64,000 nt of DNA. Source: Duganella levis. Its GTDB lineage: Bacteria > Pseudomonadota > Gammaproteobacteria > Burkholderiales > Burkholderiaceae_D. How positions within the stretch are numbered: position 1 is the stretch's first letter; every line of letters starts with the position of its first letter. Of this stretch, positions 55,047 to 63,132 are shown in pieces. The position numbers and the translations under genes are program-made. Under the pieces are notes generated by a model. It did not search any database. It saw only the letters and a program-made list of their open reading frames with translations, and was not told the DNA's origin. Location of the stretch: positions 248,001 to 312,000 of the forward strand of contig NZ_WWCT01000001.1 of assembly GCF_009857605.1 (NCBI RefSeq), given 5' to 3'.

Positions 55047-55072
55047 GGCAATTTATTAGTTTATTAAGTAAA

Positions 55073-55087
55073 TGAGATCGATTCTCA
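55073..55087 (-). promoter_or_regulatory. Fur-box-like site upstream of the siderophore receptor
   Basis: TGAGATCGATTCTCA has inverted arms TGAGA and TCTCA and matches 10 of 15 positions of the 7-1-7 Fur consensus by eye. It lies 27 bases before the receptor start, where Fur repression would block transcription. Confidence 0.5.
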
Positions 55088-55127
55088 ATTATAGCTCTCG
55101 CCACGATTTTTCGCTGCGTAATGAGAG

Positions 55128-55142
55128 TAATTTGCATTATCA
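55128..55142 (+). promoter_or_regulatory. Second Fur-box-like site upstream of the PepSY gene
   Basis: TAATTTGCATTATCA keeps the whole ATTATCA half of the 7-1-7 consensus. It lies 33 bases before the PepSY gene start, consistent with shared iron control of the divergent pair. Confidence 0.4.
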
Positions 55143-55174
55143 TTGTAAGCTGGGTACAGTAACTGGATAACAAA

Positions 55175-56344
55175 ATGACACCGATCGCCGTCCGCCGCTG
55201 GGCATGGATACACAAATGGAGCAGCCTGGTCTGCACCGTGTTCATGCTGCTGCTTTGCCTTACAGGCCTGCCGCTGATTTATCACCACGAAATCGATCAC
55301 GCGCTCGGCAACGCCATCGAAGCGCCGACGATGCCGGCCAGTACGCCCAAGGCCAGCCTGGACGACGTGATCGCCGCCGGCAAGGCGCTGTATCCGAACA
55401 AGATCGCCATGTATCTGTCGCAGGAGCCGGACGATGCCAGCATCTGGTTCCTGACCATGGGCGACAATCCCACCGACGAGAAATTCAAGTCCATCGCAGT
55501 TGACGCGCGCACCGCCAAGGTGCTGGGTGAGCCGAGTTTTGAAGGCAGTTTCCTGGGCGTGATGTTCCACCTGCACGTCGACCTGTACGCCGGCCTGTGG
55601 GGCAAGCTGTTCCTCGGTTTCATGGGACTGCTGCTGGTGATCGCCATCATTTCCGGCGTGGTGCTGTACGCGCCGTTCATGCGCAAGCTGGAGTTTGGCG
55701 AAGTGCGTCGTCAGCGCGGCCCGCGCGTCAAATGGCTGGACCTGCACAATATGCTGGGCATCGTCACGCTGACCTGGGCGCTGGTGGTGGGCGCCACCGG
55801 CATGATCAATACCTGGGCCGACCTGTTGCTGAAGTACTGGCAGGTGACCGAAATGGCCGAGATGATCGCGCCGTATAAGGGCATGCCAGCGCCGACGCAA
55901 CTGGGTTCGATGCAAAAATCGCTGGAGCACGCGGTGGCGGCGGAACCGGGCATGAAGATCGGCTTCGTGGCATTCCCCGGCACGCCGTTCACCAGTCCTC
56001 ACCATTACGGTATCTTCATGCGCGGCGACGAGGCGCTGACTTCGCGCCTGTACAAGCCGGTGCTGATCGATGCCCAGACCACCGAAATTACCGACCGCCG
56101 CAACCTGCCGTGGTATCTCACCGGCCTGCTGATTTCGCAGCCGCTGCACTTTGGCGACTACGGCGGTGCGTGGATGCAGTTCCTGTGGGCTGCGCTGGAT
56201 GTGATCACCATCTTCGTGCTGGGTAGCGGGCTGTATCTGTGGCTGAAGCGCGGTGCGCCGGCGCCGGCTCGTGCAGCCAATGCCGCACCTGTGCGCCGCG
56301 AGGAGGATGCACCGGTGCTGGCGACGGAAGGGGAGGCGCAATGA
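55175..56344 (+). CDS. PepSY-domain membrane protein (iron-uptake reductase type)
   Basis: This 389-residue protein has four membrane segments and PepSY domains. MTPIAVRRWAWIHKWSSLVCTVFMLLLCLTGLPLIYHHEID at the N-terminus is the family start, with the haem-coordinating-type histidine residues of TM1 and TM2 (LGVMFHLHVDLYAGLWGK). A second half has WLDLHNMLGIVTLTWALVVGATGMINTW. Such PiuB-like proteins sit in iron-siderophore loci and are thought to reduce ferric complexes at the inner membrane. It is divergent from a siderophore receptor. It ends in an ATGA shared with a small membrane protein gene. Confidence 0.88.
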   Translation: MTPIAVRRWAWIHKWSSLVCTVFMLLLCLTGLPLIYHHEIDHALGNAIEAPTMPASTPKASLDDVIAAGKALYPNKIAMYLSQEPDDASIWFLTMGDNPTDEKFKSIAVDARTAKVLGEPSFEGSFLGVMFHLHVDLYAGLWGKLFLGFMGLLLVIAIISGVVLYAPFMRKLEFGEVRRQRGPRVKWLDLHNMLGIVTLTWALVVGATGMINTWADLLLKYWQVTEMAEMIAPYKGMPAPTQLGSMQKSLEHAVAAEPGMKIGFVAFPGTPFTSPHHYGIFMRGDEALTSRLYKPVLIDAQTTEITDRRNLPWYLTGLLISQPLHFGDYGGAWMQFLWAALDVITIFVLGSGLYLWLKRGAPAPARAANAAPVRREEDAPVLATEGEAQ

Positions 56345-56523
56345 GCAGCTCATTCATGCGCATGTGGGGTGCGCCGATTGCACTGGCCGCGCTGACCATT
56401 ATTGGCCTGATCTCCGCGCTGGTGGGCGACGGTGTCTGGGATCACGTCTCCGCTGTTGCGTTGGGTGTACCGGTACTCTTATGCCTCTGGTTTGGTTTGC
56501 GGCGTCGCACAAAAAGCGATTGA
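56341..56523 (+). CDS. Small membrane protein encoded after the PepSY gene
   Basis: This 60-residue protein has two hydrophobic helices (MWGAPIALAALTIIGLISALVG and HVSAVALGVPVLLCLWFGL) and a basic C-terminus (RRRTKSD). It starts in the ATGA overlap with the PepSY gene, so translation is coupled. Similar short proteins accompany PepSY genes in related genomes by my recollection. It may form a complex with the PepSY protein, though nothing in the sequence proves it. Confidence 0.7.
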   Translation: MSSSFMRMWGAPIALAALTIIGLISALVGDGVWDHVSAVALGVPVLLCLWFGLRRRTKSD

Positions 56524-56574
56524 TTTATTGGCATTTGTTGTATCATCCCCATGCTGCCTTACAGAGGAGATCGC

Positions 56575-57516
56575 ATGGAAAGACCGCACCCGCACTACGA
56601 TAGATTAATCGCTGCAGCGCGTCATGCCGGACCGGCTACCGTCGCTGTCGCCCATCCCTGCGACCGCAATGCGCTGGAAGGCGCGCTCGATGCGGCCCGC
56701 ATGGGATTGATCAAGCCCATACTGGTCGGTCCTATCGCCCGCATCCGCGAAGTGGCCGATGCCGCCGGGCTGGATATTTCGGACTGGCCCATCGTCGACA
56801 CGGAACATAGTCATGCATCTGCCGCGCGCGCGGTACAACTGGTGCACGAAGGCCAGGCCACCGCGCTGATGAAGGGTAGCCTGCATACCGACGAATTGAT
56901 GGGCGCCGTGGTGGCCACCGCCACCGGCCTGCGCACCGCGCGCCGCCTCAGTCACTGCTTCGTGATGGACGTGCCGGATCGCGCCGAGCCGCTGATTATC
57001 ACCGACGCCGCCGTCAACATCGTCCCCACCCTGGCCGACAAGATCGACATCGTGCAGAACGCCATCGACCTGGCGCATGTGCTGCGCTTTAATCCCGTCA
57101 AGGTCGCCATTCTGGCCGCCGTGGAGACGGTCAGCTCCAAGATGCCATCCACTATCGACGCGGCGGCGCTGTGCAAGATGGCCGACCGTGGCCAGATCAC
57201 CGGCGCGCTGGTGGACGGTCCGCTGGCGATGGATAACGCCATCGATCCGGAAGCGGCAGCGATCAAGCATCTGGTGTCGCCGGTCGCCGGCCAGGCCAAT
57301 GTGCTGGTGGCGCCGGACCTGGAAGCCGGCAATATGCTGGCCAAGAGCCTGACCTTCATGGCCGGCGCCAGCGCAGCCGGCATCGTGCTCGGCGCGCGTG
57401 TACCGGTGATACTCACCAGCCGTGCAGACAGTGTGCAGGCACGGTTGGCATCGTGTGCGGTGGCTGTACTGGTCGCGCACAGCAAACTGTCTGGTGCGCG
57501 TATTCTGGGGAGCTGA
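56575..57516 (+). CDS. Phosphate acetyl/butyryltransferase
   Basis: This 313-residue enzyme belongs to the Pta/Ptb family. Blocks seen: MGLIKPILVGPIARI, ALMKGSLHTDELMGAVV, DAAVNIVPTLADKIDIVQNAIDLA, VAILAAVETVSSKMPSTIDAA, and GALVDGPLAMDNAIDPEAAAIK. It transfers an acyl group between CoA and phosphate to give an acyl phosphate. It lacks the N-terminal enoyl-CoA hydratase domain found in some relatives. The ATG at 56575 follows AGAGGAGA. It is 4 bases before the acetate kinase gene, giving the pair needed to make ATP from acyl-CoA. Whether acetyl or butyryl is the main substrate is not visible. Confidence 0.92.
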   Translation: MERPHPHYDRLIAAARHAGPATVAVAHPCDRNALEGALDAARMGLIKPILVGPIARIREVADAAGLDISDWPIVDTEHSHASAARAVQLVHEGQATALMKGSLHTDELMGAVVATATGLRTARRLSHCFVMDVPDRAEPLIITDAAVNIVPTLADKIDIVQNAIDLAHVLRFNPVKVAILAAVETVSSKMPSTIDAAALCKMADRGQITGALVDGPLAMDNAIDPEAAAIKHLVSPVAGQANVLVAPDLEAGNMLAKSLTFMAGASAAGIVLGARVPVILTSRADSVQARLASCAVAVLVAHSKLSGARILGS

Positions 57517-57520
57517 CGCC

Positions 57521-58717
57521 ATGCTGGCCAACGATAGCGTCATTGTCATCAACGCAGGTTCTTCCAGCATCAAGTTCTCGATGTACAGCGGTCCCGCGCT
57601 GGACCTGACCATGCGCGGCAAGATTGAGAACCTTTACAGCGGCGTGGCCCGCTTCATCGCACAAGATGCGGACAACGCCGTGGTGGGCGAACGTCACTGG
57701 CGCGACGGCGCGCTTGACCACGAAGGTGGCATGCGCTTCCTGATCGACTTCGCGCAAACGCATCTGGATGGGCACCGCGTGGTGGCGGTTGGCCATCGCA
57801 TCGTGCATGGCGGTGTGGCGCATAGCAAGCCAGTGGTGCTGACTGCCGCGCTGGTCGATGAACTGGAAAAGCTGGTGCCGCTGGCGCCGCTGCATCTGCC
57901 GCACAACCTAGCGCCGGTGCGCTCGGTGCTGGCGATGGCGCCACATGTGCCGCAGATCGGCTGCTTCGACACCGCCTTCCACGTCGGCCAGCCGGCCGAG
58001 GCGCAGGAGTTTGCGCTGCCGGCGAATATTACAGAGCTGGGCGTGCGCCGCTACGGCTTCCATGGACTCTCCTACGAATATATCGCCAGCGTGCTGCCGC
58101 AAGCGGATGCCGGCCTGGCGCATGCGCGCGTGGTGGCGGCGCACCTGGGCAACGGCGCCAGCATGTGCGCCATGGACGCGGGCCGCAGCATGGCCAGCAC
58201 CATGGGTTTCACCGCCGTGGACGGCCTGCCGATGGGCACCCGCTGCGGCGCGCTCGATCCGGGCGTGGTGCTGTATCTGATGCAGGAGTTGGGCATGGAT
58301 GTGGCGGCGGTGCAGAAGCTGATGTACCAGCAATCCGGCCTGCTGGGCGTGTCCGGCATTTCGTCGGACATGCGCACGCTGGAGCAGAGCGATGATCCGC
58401 GCGCCAAAGCGGCGATTGCGCTGATGGTGTACCGCATCGGCCGCGAACTGGGTTCGCTGGCGGCGGCGCTGGGCGGTATCGATGCGCTGGTCTTCTCGGG
58501 CGGTATTGGCGAAAACAGCGTGTCCTTGCGCGCAGCGGTCTGCCACGATGCGGCCTGGCTCGGCGTGCAGCTGGACGAGGCGGCGAACGTCGATGTCAGT
58601 GGCGGCGGCATCGTCCGGATCAGCAAGGCGGACAGCAAAGTCGCCGTCTGGGTAGTGCCGGCCAACGAGGAATTAATGATCGCGCGCCATGCGCTTGAAG
58701 TAGTGGAGGCGGCATGA
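57521..58717 (+). CDS. ackA: Acetate kinase
   Basis: This 398-residue kinase shows the family signature VIVINAGSSSIKFSMY at the N-terminus, VAVGHRIVHGG, and RRYGFHGLSYEYI near residue 175 with the catalytic arginine and histidine region. HLGNGASMCAMDAGRSMASTMGFTAVDGLPMGTRCG follows, and FSGGIGENS is near the C-terminus. It converts acyl phosphate and ADP to acid and ATP. It follows the phosphotransacylase gene by 4 bases and overlaps fabI by an ATGA. Full family length. Confidence 0.96.
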   Translation: MLANDSVIVINAGSSSIKFSMYSGPALDLTMRGKIENLYSGVARFIAQDADNAVVGERHWRDGALDHEGGMRFLIDFAQTHLDGHRVVAVGHRIVHGGVAHSKPVVLTAALVDELEKLVPLAPLHLPHNLAPVRSVLAMAPHVPQIGCFDTAFHVGQPAEAQEFALPANITELGVRRYGFHGLSYEYIASVLPQADAGLAHARVVAAHLGNGASMCAMDAGRSMASTMGFTAVDGLPMGTRCGALDPGVVLYLMQELGMDVAAVQKLMYQQSGLLGVSGISSDMRTLEQSDDPRAKAAIALMVYRIGRELGSLAAALGGIDALVFSGGIGENSVSLRAAVCHDAAWLGVQLDEAANVDVSGGGIVRISKADSKVAVWVVPANEELMIARHALEVVEAA

Positions 58718-59490
58718 GTACCGAAACTGTCTATCCGATCCTGACAGGCAAGCGCGCGCTGGTGGTTGGCGTGGCCAACGAACAGTCGATCGCCTGGGGC
58801 TGCGCGCTGGCCTTCCGCAAGCTGGGCGCCGACGTCGTGCTCACGTATCTGAACGAGAAGGCGCTGCCGCATGTGGCGCCGCTGGCGCAGGAGATTGACG
58901 CGCAGTTGCTGCCGCTGGATGTCACGCAACCAGGCCAGCTGGAAGCGGTATTCGCCACGCTGGCGCAGCAGGGTAAACTGGATATCGTGGTCCACTCCAT
59001 CGCCTTCGCGCCGAAAGCGGATTTGCAGGGCGGTTTACTGGACTGCTCGCTGGACGGCTTCCTGCAGGCGATGGATGTGTCCTGCCATTCCTTCGTGCGC
59101 ATGGCCAAACTGGCCGCACCCTTGATGTCCGACGGCGGCACGCTTTTCGCCATGAGCTATCACGGCGCAGACAAGGTGGTCCTCAACTACAACGTCATGG
59201 GGCCGGTGAAGGCAGCGCTGGAAGCGGCTTGCCGCTATCTGGCTTACGAACTGGGACCGCGCGGCATTCGCGTGCACGCCATTTCGCCGGGGCCGTTGCA
59301 AACGCGCGCCGCTTCGGGCCTGAAGGACTTCGACCATTTGCTGACGGACGCCGTGTCGCGCGCGCCGTTGGGAGAGCTGGTGGACATCGTCGATGTCGGC
59401 AATACCTGCGCCTATCTGGCATCTCCGTTTGCGAAGCGGCTCACCGGCAGCACAGTCTATGTAGACGGCGGCCTGAATATCATCGCTTGA
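58714..59490 (+). CDS. fabI: Enoyl-ACP reductase
   Basis: This 258-residue SDR-type enoyl reductase has the FabI nucleotide loop VVGVANEQSIAWGCA, VHSIAFAPKADLQGG, FAMSYHGADKVVLNYNVMGPVKAALEA with the Y-x6-K catalytic pair, and ISPGPLQTRAASGL. It reduces the enoyl-ACP double bond with NADH in fatty acid elongation. Its coupling by ATGA to ackA is odd for a central fatty acid gene and suggests a specialised copy: the chromosome probably has another fabI. The linked set phosphotransacylase-acetate kinase-FabI recurs in Burkholderiales near PHB-type genes by my recollection. Confidence 0.9.
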   Translation: MSTETVYPILTGKRALVVGVANEQSIAWGCALAFRKLGADVVLTYLNEKALPHVAPLAQEIDAQLLPLDVTQPGQLEAVFATLAQQGKLDIVVHSIAFAPKADLQGGLLDCSLDGFLQAMDVSCHSFVRMAKLAAPLMSDGGTLFAMSYHGADKVVLNYNVMGPVKAALEAACRYLAYELGPRGIRVHAISPGPLQTRAASGLKDFDHLLTDAVSRAPLGELVDIVDVGNTCAYLASPFAKRLTGSTVYVDGGLNIIA

Positions 59491-59502
59491 GAGGAGCACA
59501 CC

Positions 59503-59799
59503 ATGCAAGTCATCTTATCCGGATTGCATTGTGACGCGTGTGAAGACAGCGTCACGGAAGGGCTGAAGCCATTTTTCCACGTGAAGAACGTGAGCATGAT
59601 CCGCGAGGGATTGGAGGATAATCCCTGGGCCTTAATCGAAGTGCACGATTCGTATGAACACGTGTGGAATGTCTGTAACCAGCTGCGCGGCGTTTTCCAT
59701 CGCGGGAAAAAGCTGCATTTCTACATTCCGTTGCACCAGGAGGACGTATTCCACGACTTCCACAATTTGGAACCGCACCAGCGCATCAATATCCTTTAA
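59503..59799 (+). CDS. Small protein with HMA-like CxxC motif
   Basis: This 98-residue protein begins QVILSGLHCDACEDSVTEGLKPFFHVKNV, which resembles the heavy-metal-associated domain start (GMxCxxC and an amphipathic helix). The later part is rich in histidine (HFYIPLHQEDVFHDFHNLEPHQ) and does not match the usual HMA strand pattern, so the fold is uncertain. The gene follows fabI by 12 bases with GAGGAG upstream. Its stop overlaps the convergent cNMP-reductase gene by 4 bases. A metal-binding role is possible but unproven. Confidence 0.6.
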   Translation: MQVILSGLHCDACEDSVTEGLKPFFHVKNVSMIREGLEDNPWALIEVHDSYEHVWNVCNQLRGVFHRGKKLHFYIPLHQEDVFHDFHNLEPHQRINIL

Positions 59800-61457
59800 G
59801 GCCGACTGGCCAGGAAGCCGTGGATCTGCGACACCACGGCGGCGCCTTCACCGACACCCGCCGCTACGCGCTTGGTGGAGCGTGCCCGCACATCGCCAAT
59901 CGCGAATACGCCCGGCACGCTGGTTTCCAGCGCCGCCCGTTCACTGCCCGGCGCACCCGGCACGTCGGAGCCGGTCAGAATAAAGCCTTTGTCGTCGACC
60001 TTTACACCGCAGTCGCTAAGCCAACCGGTGTTCGGGTCGGCGCCGATGAACAGGAAGACGTGCTTGATGTTGTAGACCGTTTCTTCCTTGCTGCGGTGAT
60101 TGCGGACCTCCACCTTTTCCAGTCCTTCCTCATCGCAGCCTTCCAGCGCGACGATTTCCGATTGCGTATGCAGCTCGATGTTGGGTGTGGCCGCAATGCG
60201 GTCGATCAGGTAGCTGGACATGGTGGACGCCAGGCTGTCTTTACGGATCAGCACGTGCACCTTGGCCGCATGGCTCGCCAGATAAACGGCCGCTTGTCCG
60301 GCCGAATTGCCGCCGCCGACCAGGATCACTTCGTCGTTGGCGCACAGGCCCGCTTCCAGCGGCGAGGCCCAGTAGTAGACGCCTTTGCCTTCGAACTGCT
60401 TGAGATTGGCCAGCGACGGACGGCGATAGCGCGCGCCGCAGGACAGCACCACGGCGCGGCCTTGCAGGTGCGTCAGGCTGCCGCACATTTCTACTTGCAG
60501 CGGATAGGTGTCGCACAGCAGGCGGCCGGCTGGCGCGGGAATCGCCATCTTGACGCCGAATTTTTGCGACTGCACGAAGGCGCGGCCGGCCAGTGCTGCG
60601 CCGGATATGCCGGTCGGGAAGCCGAGGTAGTTTTCGATGCGCGCGCTGGCTGCGGCCTGGCCGCCGTATGCGCGGGTTTCCAGCACCAGCACCGACAGGC
60701 CTTCGGAGGCCGCATATACGGCGGTGGCCAGGCCTGCGGGGCCGGCGCCGACCACGATCACGTCCCAGATCGTGTCGGGGCTGAGCGGGGGCAGGGTGCC
60801 GAGGCAGCGGCCCAGGTCCACCACCGTTGGATTCATCTTGACACCACCGTCCGGGCACACGGCCAGTGGCCAGTCGCTGGCTTCCGGCTGATAGCGGTCG
60901 ACCAGCGCGCGCGCCTGTTCGTCGCTGCGCGGGTCCAGCACGCGGTGCGGCAGGCCGTTACTGTTCAACCAGCCCTGCAATGCGTGCATGCGCGGGTGGC
61001 CGGGCGGGGCCACCAGCACCACGCCGCCGTCCTTGTTGTCCAATTGTTCGACACGACGCAGGATGAAGGCGCGGACAATGCGTTCGCCCAGCTCAGCCTC
61101 CGCGATCAGCAGCGAACGCAGTGCTTCGGTGGTCAGGGCCAGCACTTCCACTTCGCCGACGGCGTGACCGTTGACCAGCGACGGCGCGCCGGCCAACTGG
61201 CTGATTTCGCCGGCAAATTCGCCTACGCCATGCTCGGTGATGACCGAGCTATTGCCCAGACCATCGTAACGGCCGATGCGAATCGCACCTTTCAGCACCA
61301 CATACATGCCAAAGCTGCTATGGCCTGCCTCGAACAGGCGTTCACCGTCGCGGAAACACATCAAGGCGCCGAAGCGCTGGATGCGTTTGATCTCGGCCGG
61401 CGCCAGTTTTGGCAGCGCCTGCGCGCTGCGGTTCTTGAAAGTGTCGTAGATCGTCAT
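59796..61457 (-). CDS. cNMP-binding/thioredoxin reductase-like fusion, no CxxC
   Basis: This 553-residue protein has an N-terminal cyclic-nucleotide-binding domain (about 15-130; ERLFEAGHSSFGMYVVLKGAIRIG, GEFAGEISQLAGAP). A middle thioredoxin-like segment (about 140-215; VVLVAPPGHPRMHALQGWL) precedes a thioredoxin reductase-like FAD/NAD(P)H part (about 228-550; VIVVGAGPAGLATAVYAA, GGQAAASARIENYLGFP, ILVGGGNSAGQAAVYLAS, GVFAIGDVR). The usual redox CxxC between the FAD and NAD halves is replaced by YYWASPLEAGLC, so classic thioredoxin reductase activity is unlikely. This arrangement is known in other bacteria but its job is unclear. Confidence 0.9.
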   Translation of the reverse strand: MTIYDTFKNRSAQALPKLAPAEIKRIQRFGALMCFRDGERLFEAGHSSFGMYVVLKGAIRIGRYDGLGNSSVITEHGVGEFAGEISQLAGAPSLVNGHAVGEVEVLALTTEALRSLLIAEAELGERIVRAFILRRVEQLDNKDGGVVLVAPPGHPRMHALQGWLNSNGLPHRVLDPRSDEQARALVDRYQPEASDWPLAVCPDGGVKMNPTVVDLGRCLGTLPPLSPDTIWDVIVVGAGPAGLATAVYAASEGLSVLVLETRAYGGQAAASARIENYLGFPTGISGAALAGRAFVQSQKFGVKMAIPAPAGRLLCDTYPLQVEMCGSLTHLQGRAVVLSCGARYRRPSLANLKQFEGKGVYYWASPLEAGLCANDEVILVGGGNSAGQAAVYLASHAAKVHVLIRKDSLASTMSSYLIDRIAATPNIELHTQSEIVALEGCDEEGLEKVEVRNHRSKEETVYNIKHVFLFIGADPNTGWLSDCGVKVDDKGFILTGSDVPGAPGSERAALETSVPGVFAIGDVRARSTKRVAAGVGEGAAVVSQIHGFLASRP

Positions 61458-61563
61458 GATGCTAGTCTACCGCTAATCCACTGCGTACTACTACATTCTA
61501 AAGTGAGACTTTTGACAGATCATGGTTCGCATATACTGTACAAAAATTCATAAAGGAGACAGT

Positions 61564-62193
61564 GTGCGTAAATTAGTAAGTACTGCGATATTGACGTTGG
61601 CCGCCCATGGCGCCGGCGCGGTCGATCTGTTTAATGGCCGCGATTTCAGCGGCTGGGAGCTGCAAACCACGCCATCGGCCACGGTCGCCGATGTTTTCCG
61701 CGTGCTGCCGGAGGGCGTGATCGCTTCGGCCGGCAAGCCTTCCGGCTTCCTCGCCACCACCAAGAACTACCGCAATTACACGCTGCATGTTGAATGGCGC
61801 TGGTCCGGCAAACCGGGGAACAGCGGCGTGCTGCTGCACATCAGCCCCGGCACTTTTGACCGCGTGTGGCCGGTGAGTTTGCAGGTGCAGACCAAGAACG
61901 GCAGCGTCGGCGACCTGCTGCCGATGGCGGCAGGCAGTTTTGCCGAGCCCCTGACCAGCAAACCTGGCGCAGAAACCCGCATCAAGGCGCATACGGCGGC
62001 CGACAGCGAAAAGCCGGTGGGCGAGTGGAATGCTTGCGACATCGTCAGCCGCGACGGCACGGTGGAGGTGACGGTGAATGGCGTGCTACAGAATCGCGTA
62101 ACAAATGTGTCACCGGCATCTGGCCAGATCGGCTTCCAGCTGGAAGGCACGCCGTACGAGTTGCGCCGCGTGGTGCTTACGCCGCTGGACTGA
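61564..62193 (+). CDS. DUF1080 protein (3-keto-disaccharide hydrolase family), exported
   Basis: This 209-residue protein starts at GTG 61564 with AAAGGAGAC upstream and a signal peptide (LVSTAILTLAAHGAGA). The mature part is a jelly-roll: LFNGRDFSGWELQ, TLHVEWRWSGKPGNSGVLLHISPG, VQTKNGSVGDL and VEVTVNGVLQNR, the standard DUF1080 pattern. Members cleave 3-keto-glycosides or bind glycans. A TTGACA/TATACT pair upstream has only 14 bases between, so the promoter is doubtful. It stands alone, divergent from the cNMP-reductase gene, with the glycine-rich protein gene converging behind. Confidence 0.88.
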   Translation: MRKLVSTAILTLAAHGAGAVDLFNGRDFSGWELQTTPSATVADVFRVLPEGVIASAGKPSGFLATTKNYRNYTLHVEWRWSGKPGNSGVLLHISPGTFDRVWPVSLQVQTKNGSVGDLLPMAAGSFAEPLTSKPGAETRIKAHTAADSEKPVGEWNACDIVSRDGTVEVTVNGVLQNRVTNVSPASGQIGFQLEGTPYELRRVVLTPLD

Positions 62194-62212
62194 GATGTCA
62201 GCAGGGCGGCGC

Positions 62213-62947
62213 TTAGTCGCCGCCTCCACCTCCGCAACCACCGCCACCACACCCGCCGCCGCAACTGCTTGCGCCGCCATCGCCGCCGCCGTCGCCGCCA
62301 CCGTCGCCCCAATCGGAGCAGCCGTCGCTGCCGCCGCCACAGCCGGTGCTCATGTGTCCCAAGTCGCTGCCGCAGTGCGGCACGGCGCTGCTACTGCCGT
62401 CGTGGCGCGGGAAGCCACTGCAATCGGGCACATAGATGTAGCCGTTGGCGATGTTGAATTTGGCGTCCAACGCAAATAACAAGGGGAGACGCGTGGGCTT
62501 CATTGAATTGATCTTCTCATCATGACAGGCGTAGTGCCAGGTGCGGCGTATGCCAGCGTTGTTGCGCTGTCCCTTGAACAGCGTGATGGCCGGCGAGTGA
62601 TGCAGGAAGCGGCCAAAAGCATGCTGGCAAAACCTGTTGTATTCTCGGGTGTACAGGATGAATTCATGCCACAGGTCGTCTACCACCTGTGACGGCATCG
62701 AGACGAACTGGCGGCCACTTTTCAGGTGCGTCATAAAGAACTGCCGCAATCCCTGCGCGACCAGTTGGCAGTCTTTCTGTGTGAGATGCGGATGATGCTT
62801 GCGCAGCTTGTCGAACAAACCTGGCGGCAGGTCGAAGTCGCGGATGTGCTGTTCGCGGCGGGCACGGCGCGCATGACGCAAATCCAGCCACAGGATGGTG
62901 GATGCGCCGACCAATACGATATAGGGAATGGACTCGGCAATGTTCAC
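62213..62947 (-). CDS. GRDP-like protein with Gly/Cys-rich C-terminal tail
   Basis: This 244-residue protein starts at GTG 62947 with GAGGT upstream. It has an N-terminal membrane helix (SIPYIVLVGASTILWLDL) and a central domain with PSQVVDDLWHEFILYTREYNRFCQHAFGRFLHHSP, similar to the glycine-rich-domain-containing (GRDP-like) proteins. The last 45 residues are nearly all Gly, Cys, Ser and Asp (for example STGCGGGSDGCSDWGDGGGD). Such tails are also seen in secreted or prosthetic-group-bearing small proteins. The function is unknown; the tail may be a cell-surface or metal-binding region. Confidence 0.75.
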   Translation of the reverse strand: MNIAESIPYIVLVGASTILWLDLRHARRARREQHIRDFDLPPGLFDKLRKHHPHLTQKDCQLVAQGLRQFFMTHLKSGRQFVSMPSQVVDDLWHEFILYTREYNRFCQHAFGRFLHHSPAITLFKGQRNNAGIRRTWHYACHDEKINSMKPTRLPLLFALDAKFNIANGYIYVPDCSGFPRHDGSSSAVPHCGSDLGHMSTGCGGGSDGCSDWGDGGGDGGGDGGASSCGGGCGGGGCGGGGGD

Positions 62948-63055
62948 GCTGGCACCTCATTGACTGTCTCGGTAAGGGCGATTCTAGATCGCTGGTCTTC
63001 TGTAACAACTGGTGTTTATCAAATTTCGTTCATCGTCTTGGCTGTTTTCGTAATT

Positions 63056-63105
63056 GCGACTGGATGAAAGCAGTCGCAGAATGATTTCACGCGTGCCAAC
63101 ACGCG
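63056..63105 (+). promoter_or_regulatory. Two consecutive hairpins before the GH5 gene
   Basis: GCGACTG/CAGTCGC with an 8-base loop (63056-63077) and CGCGTG/CACGCG with a 4-base loop (63090-63105) lie 28 bases before the ATG. The first may end an upstream transcript; the second could be an operator. Neither has a T-run. Confidence 0.4.
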
Positions 63106-63132
63106 ATAACTATAAATCTACGGAGACGACCA

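Noticed and set aside
61512..61537. TTGACA and TATACT before the DUF1080 gene
   Set aside because: Spacing is only 14 bases, too short for a standard sigma-70 promoter, so I did not list it as one.
63111..63116. TATAAA just before the GH5 gene
   Set aside because: It is only 17 bases from the ATG and would leave almost no leader although a ribosome site lies between.
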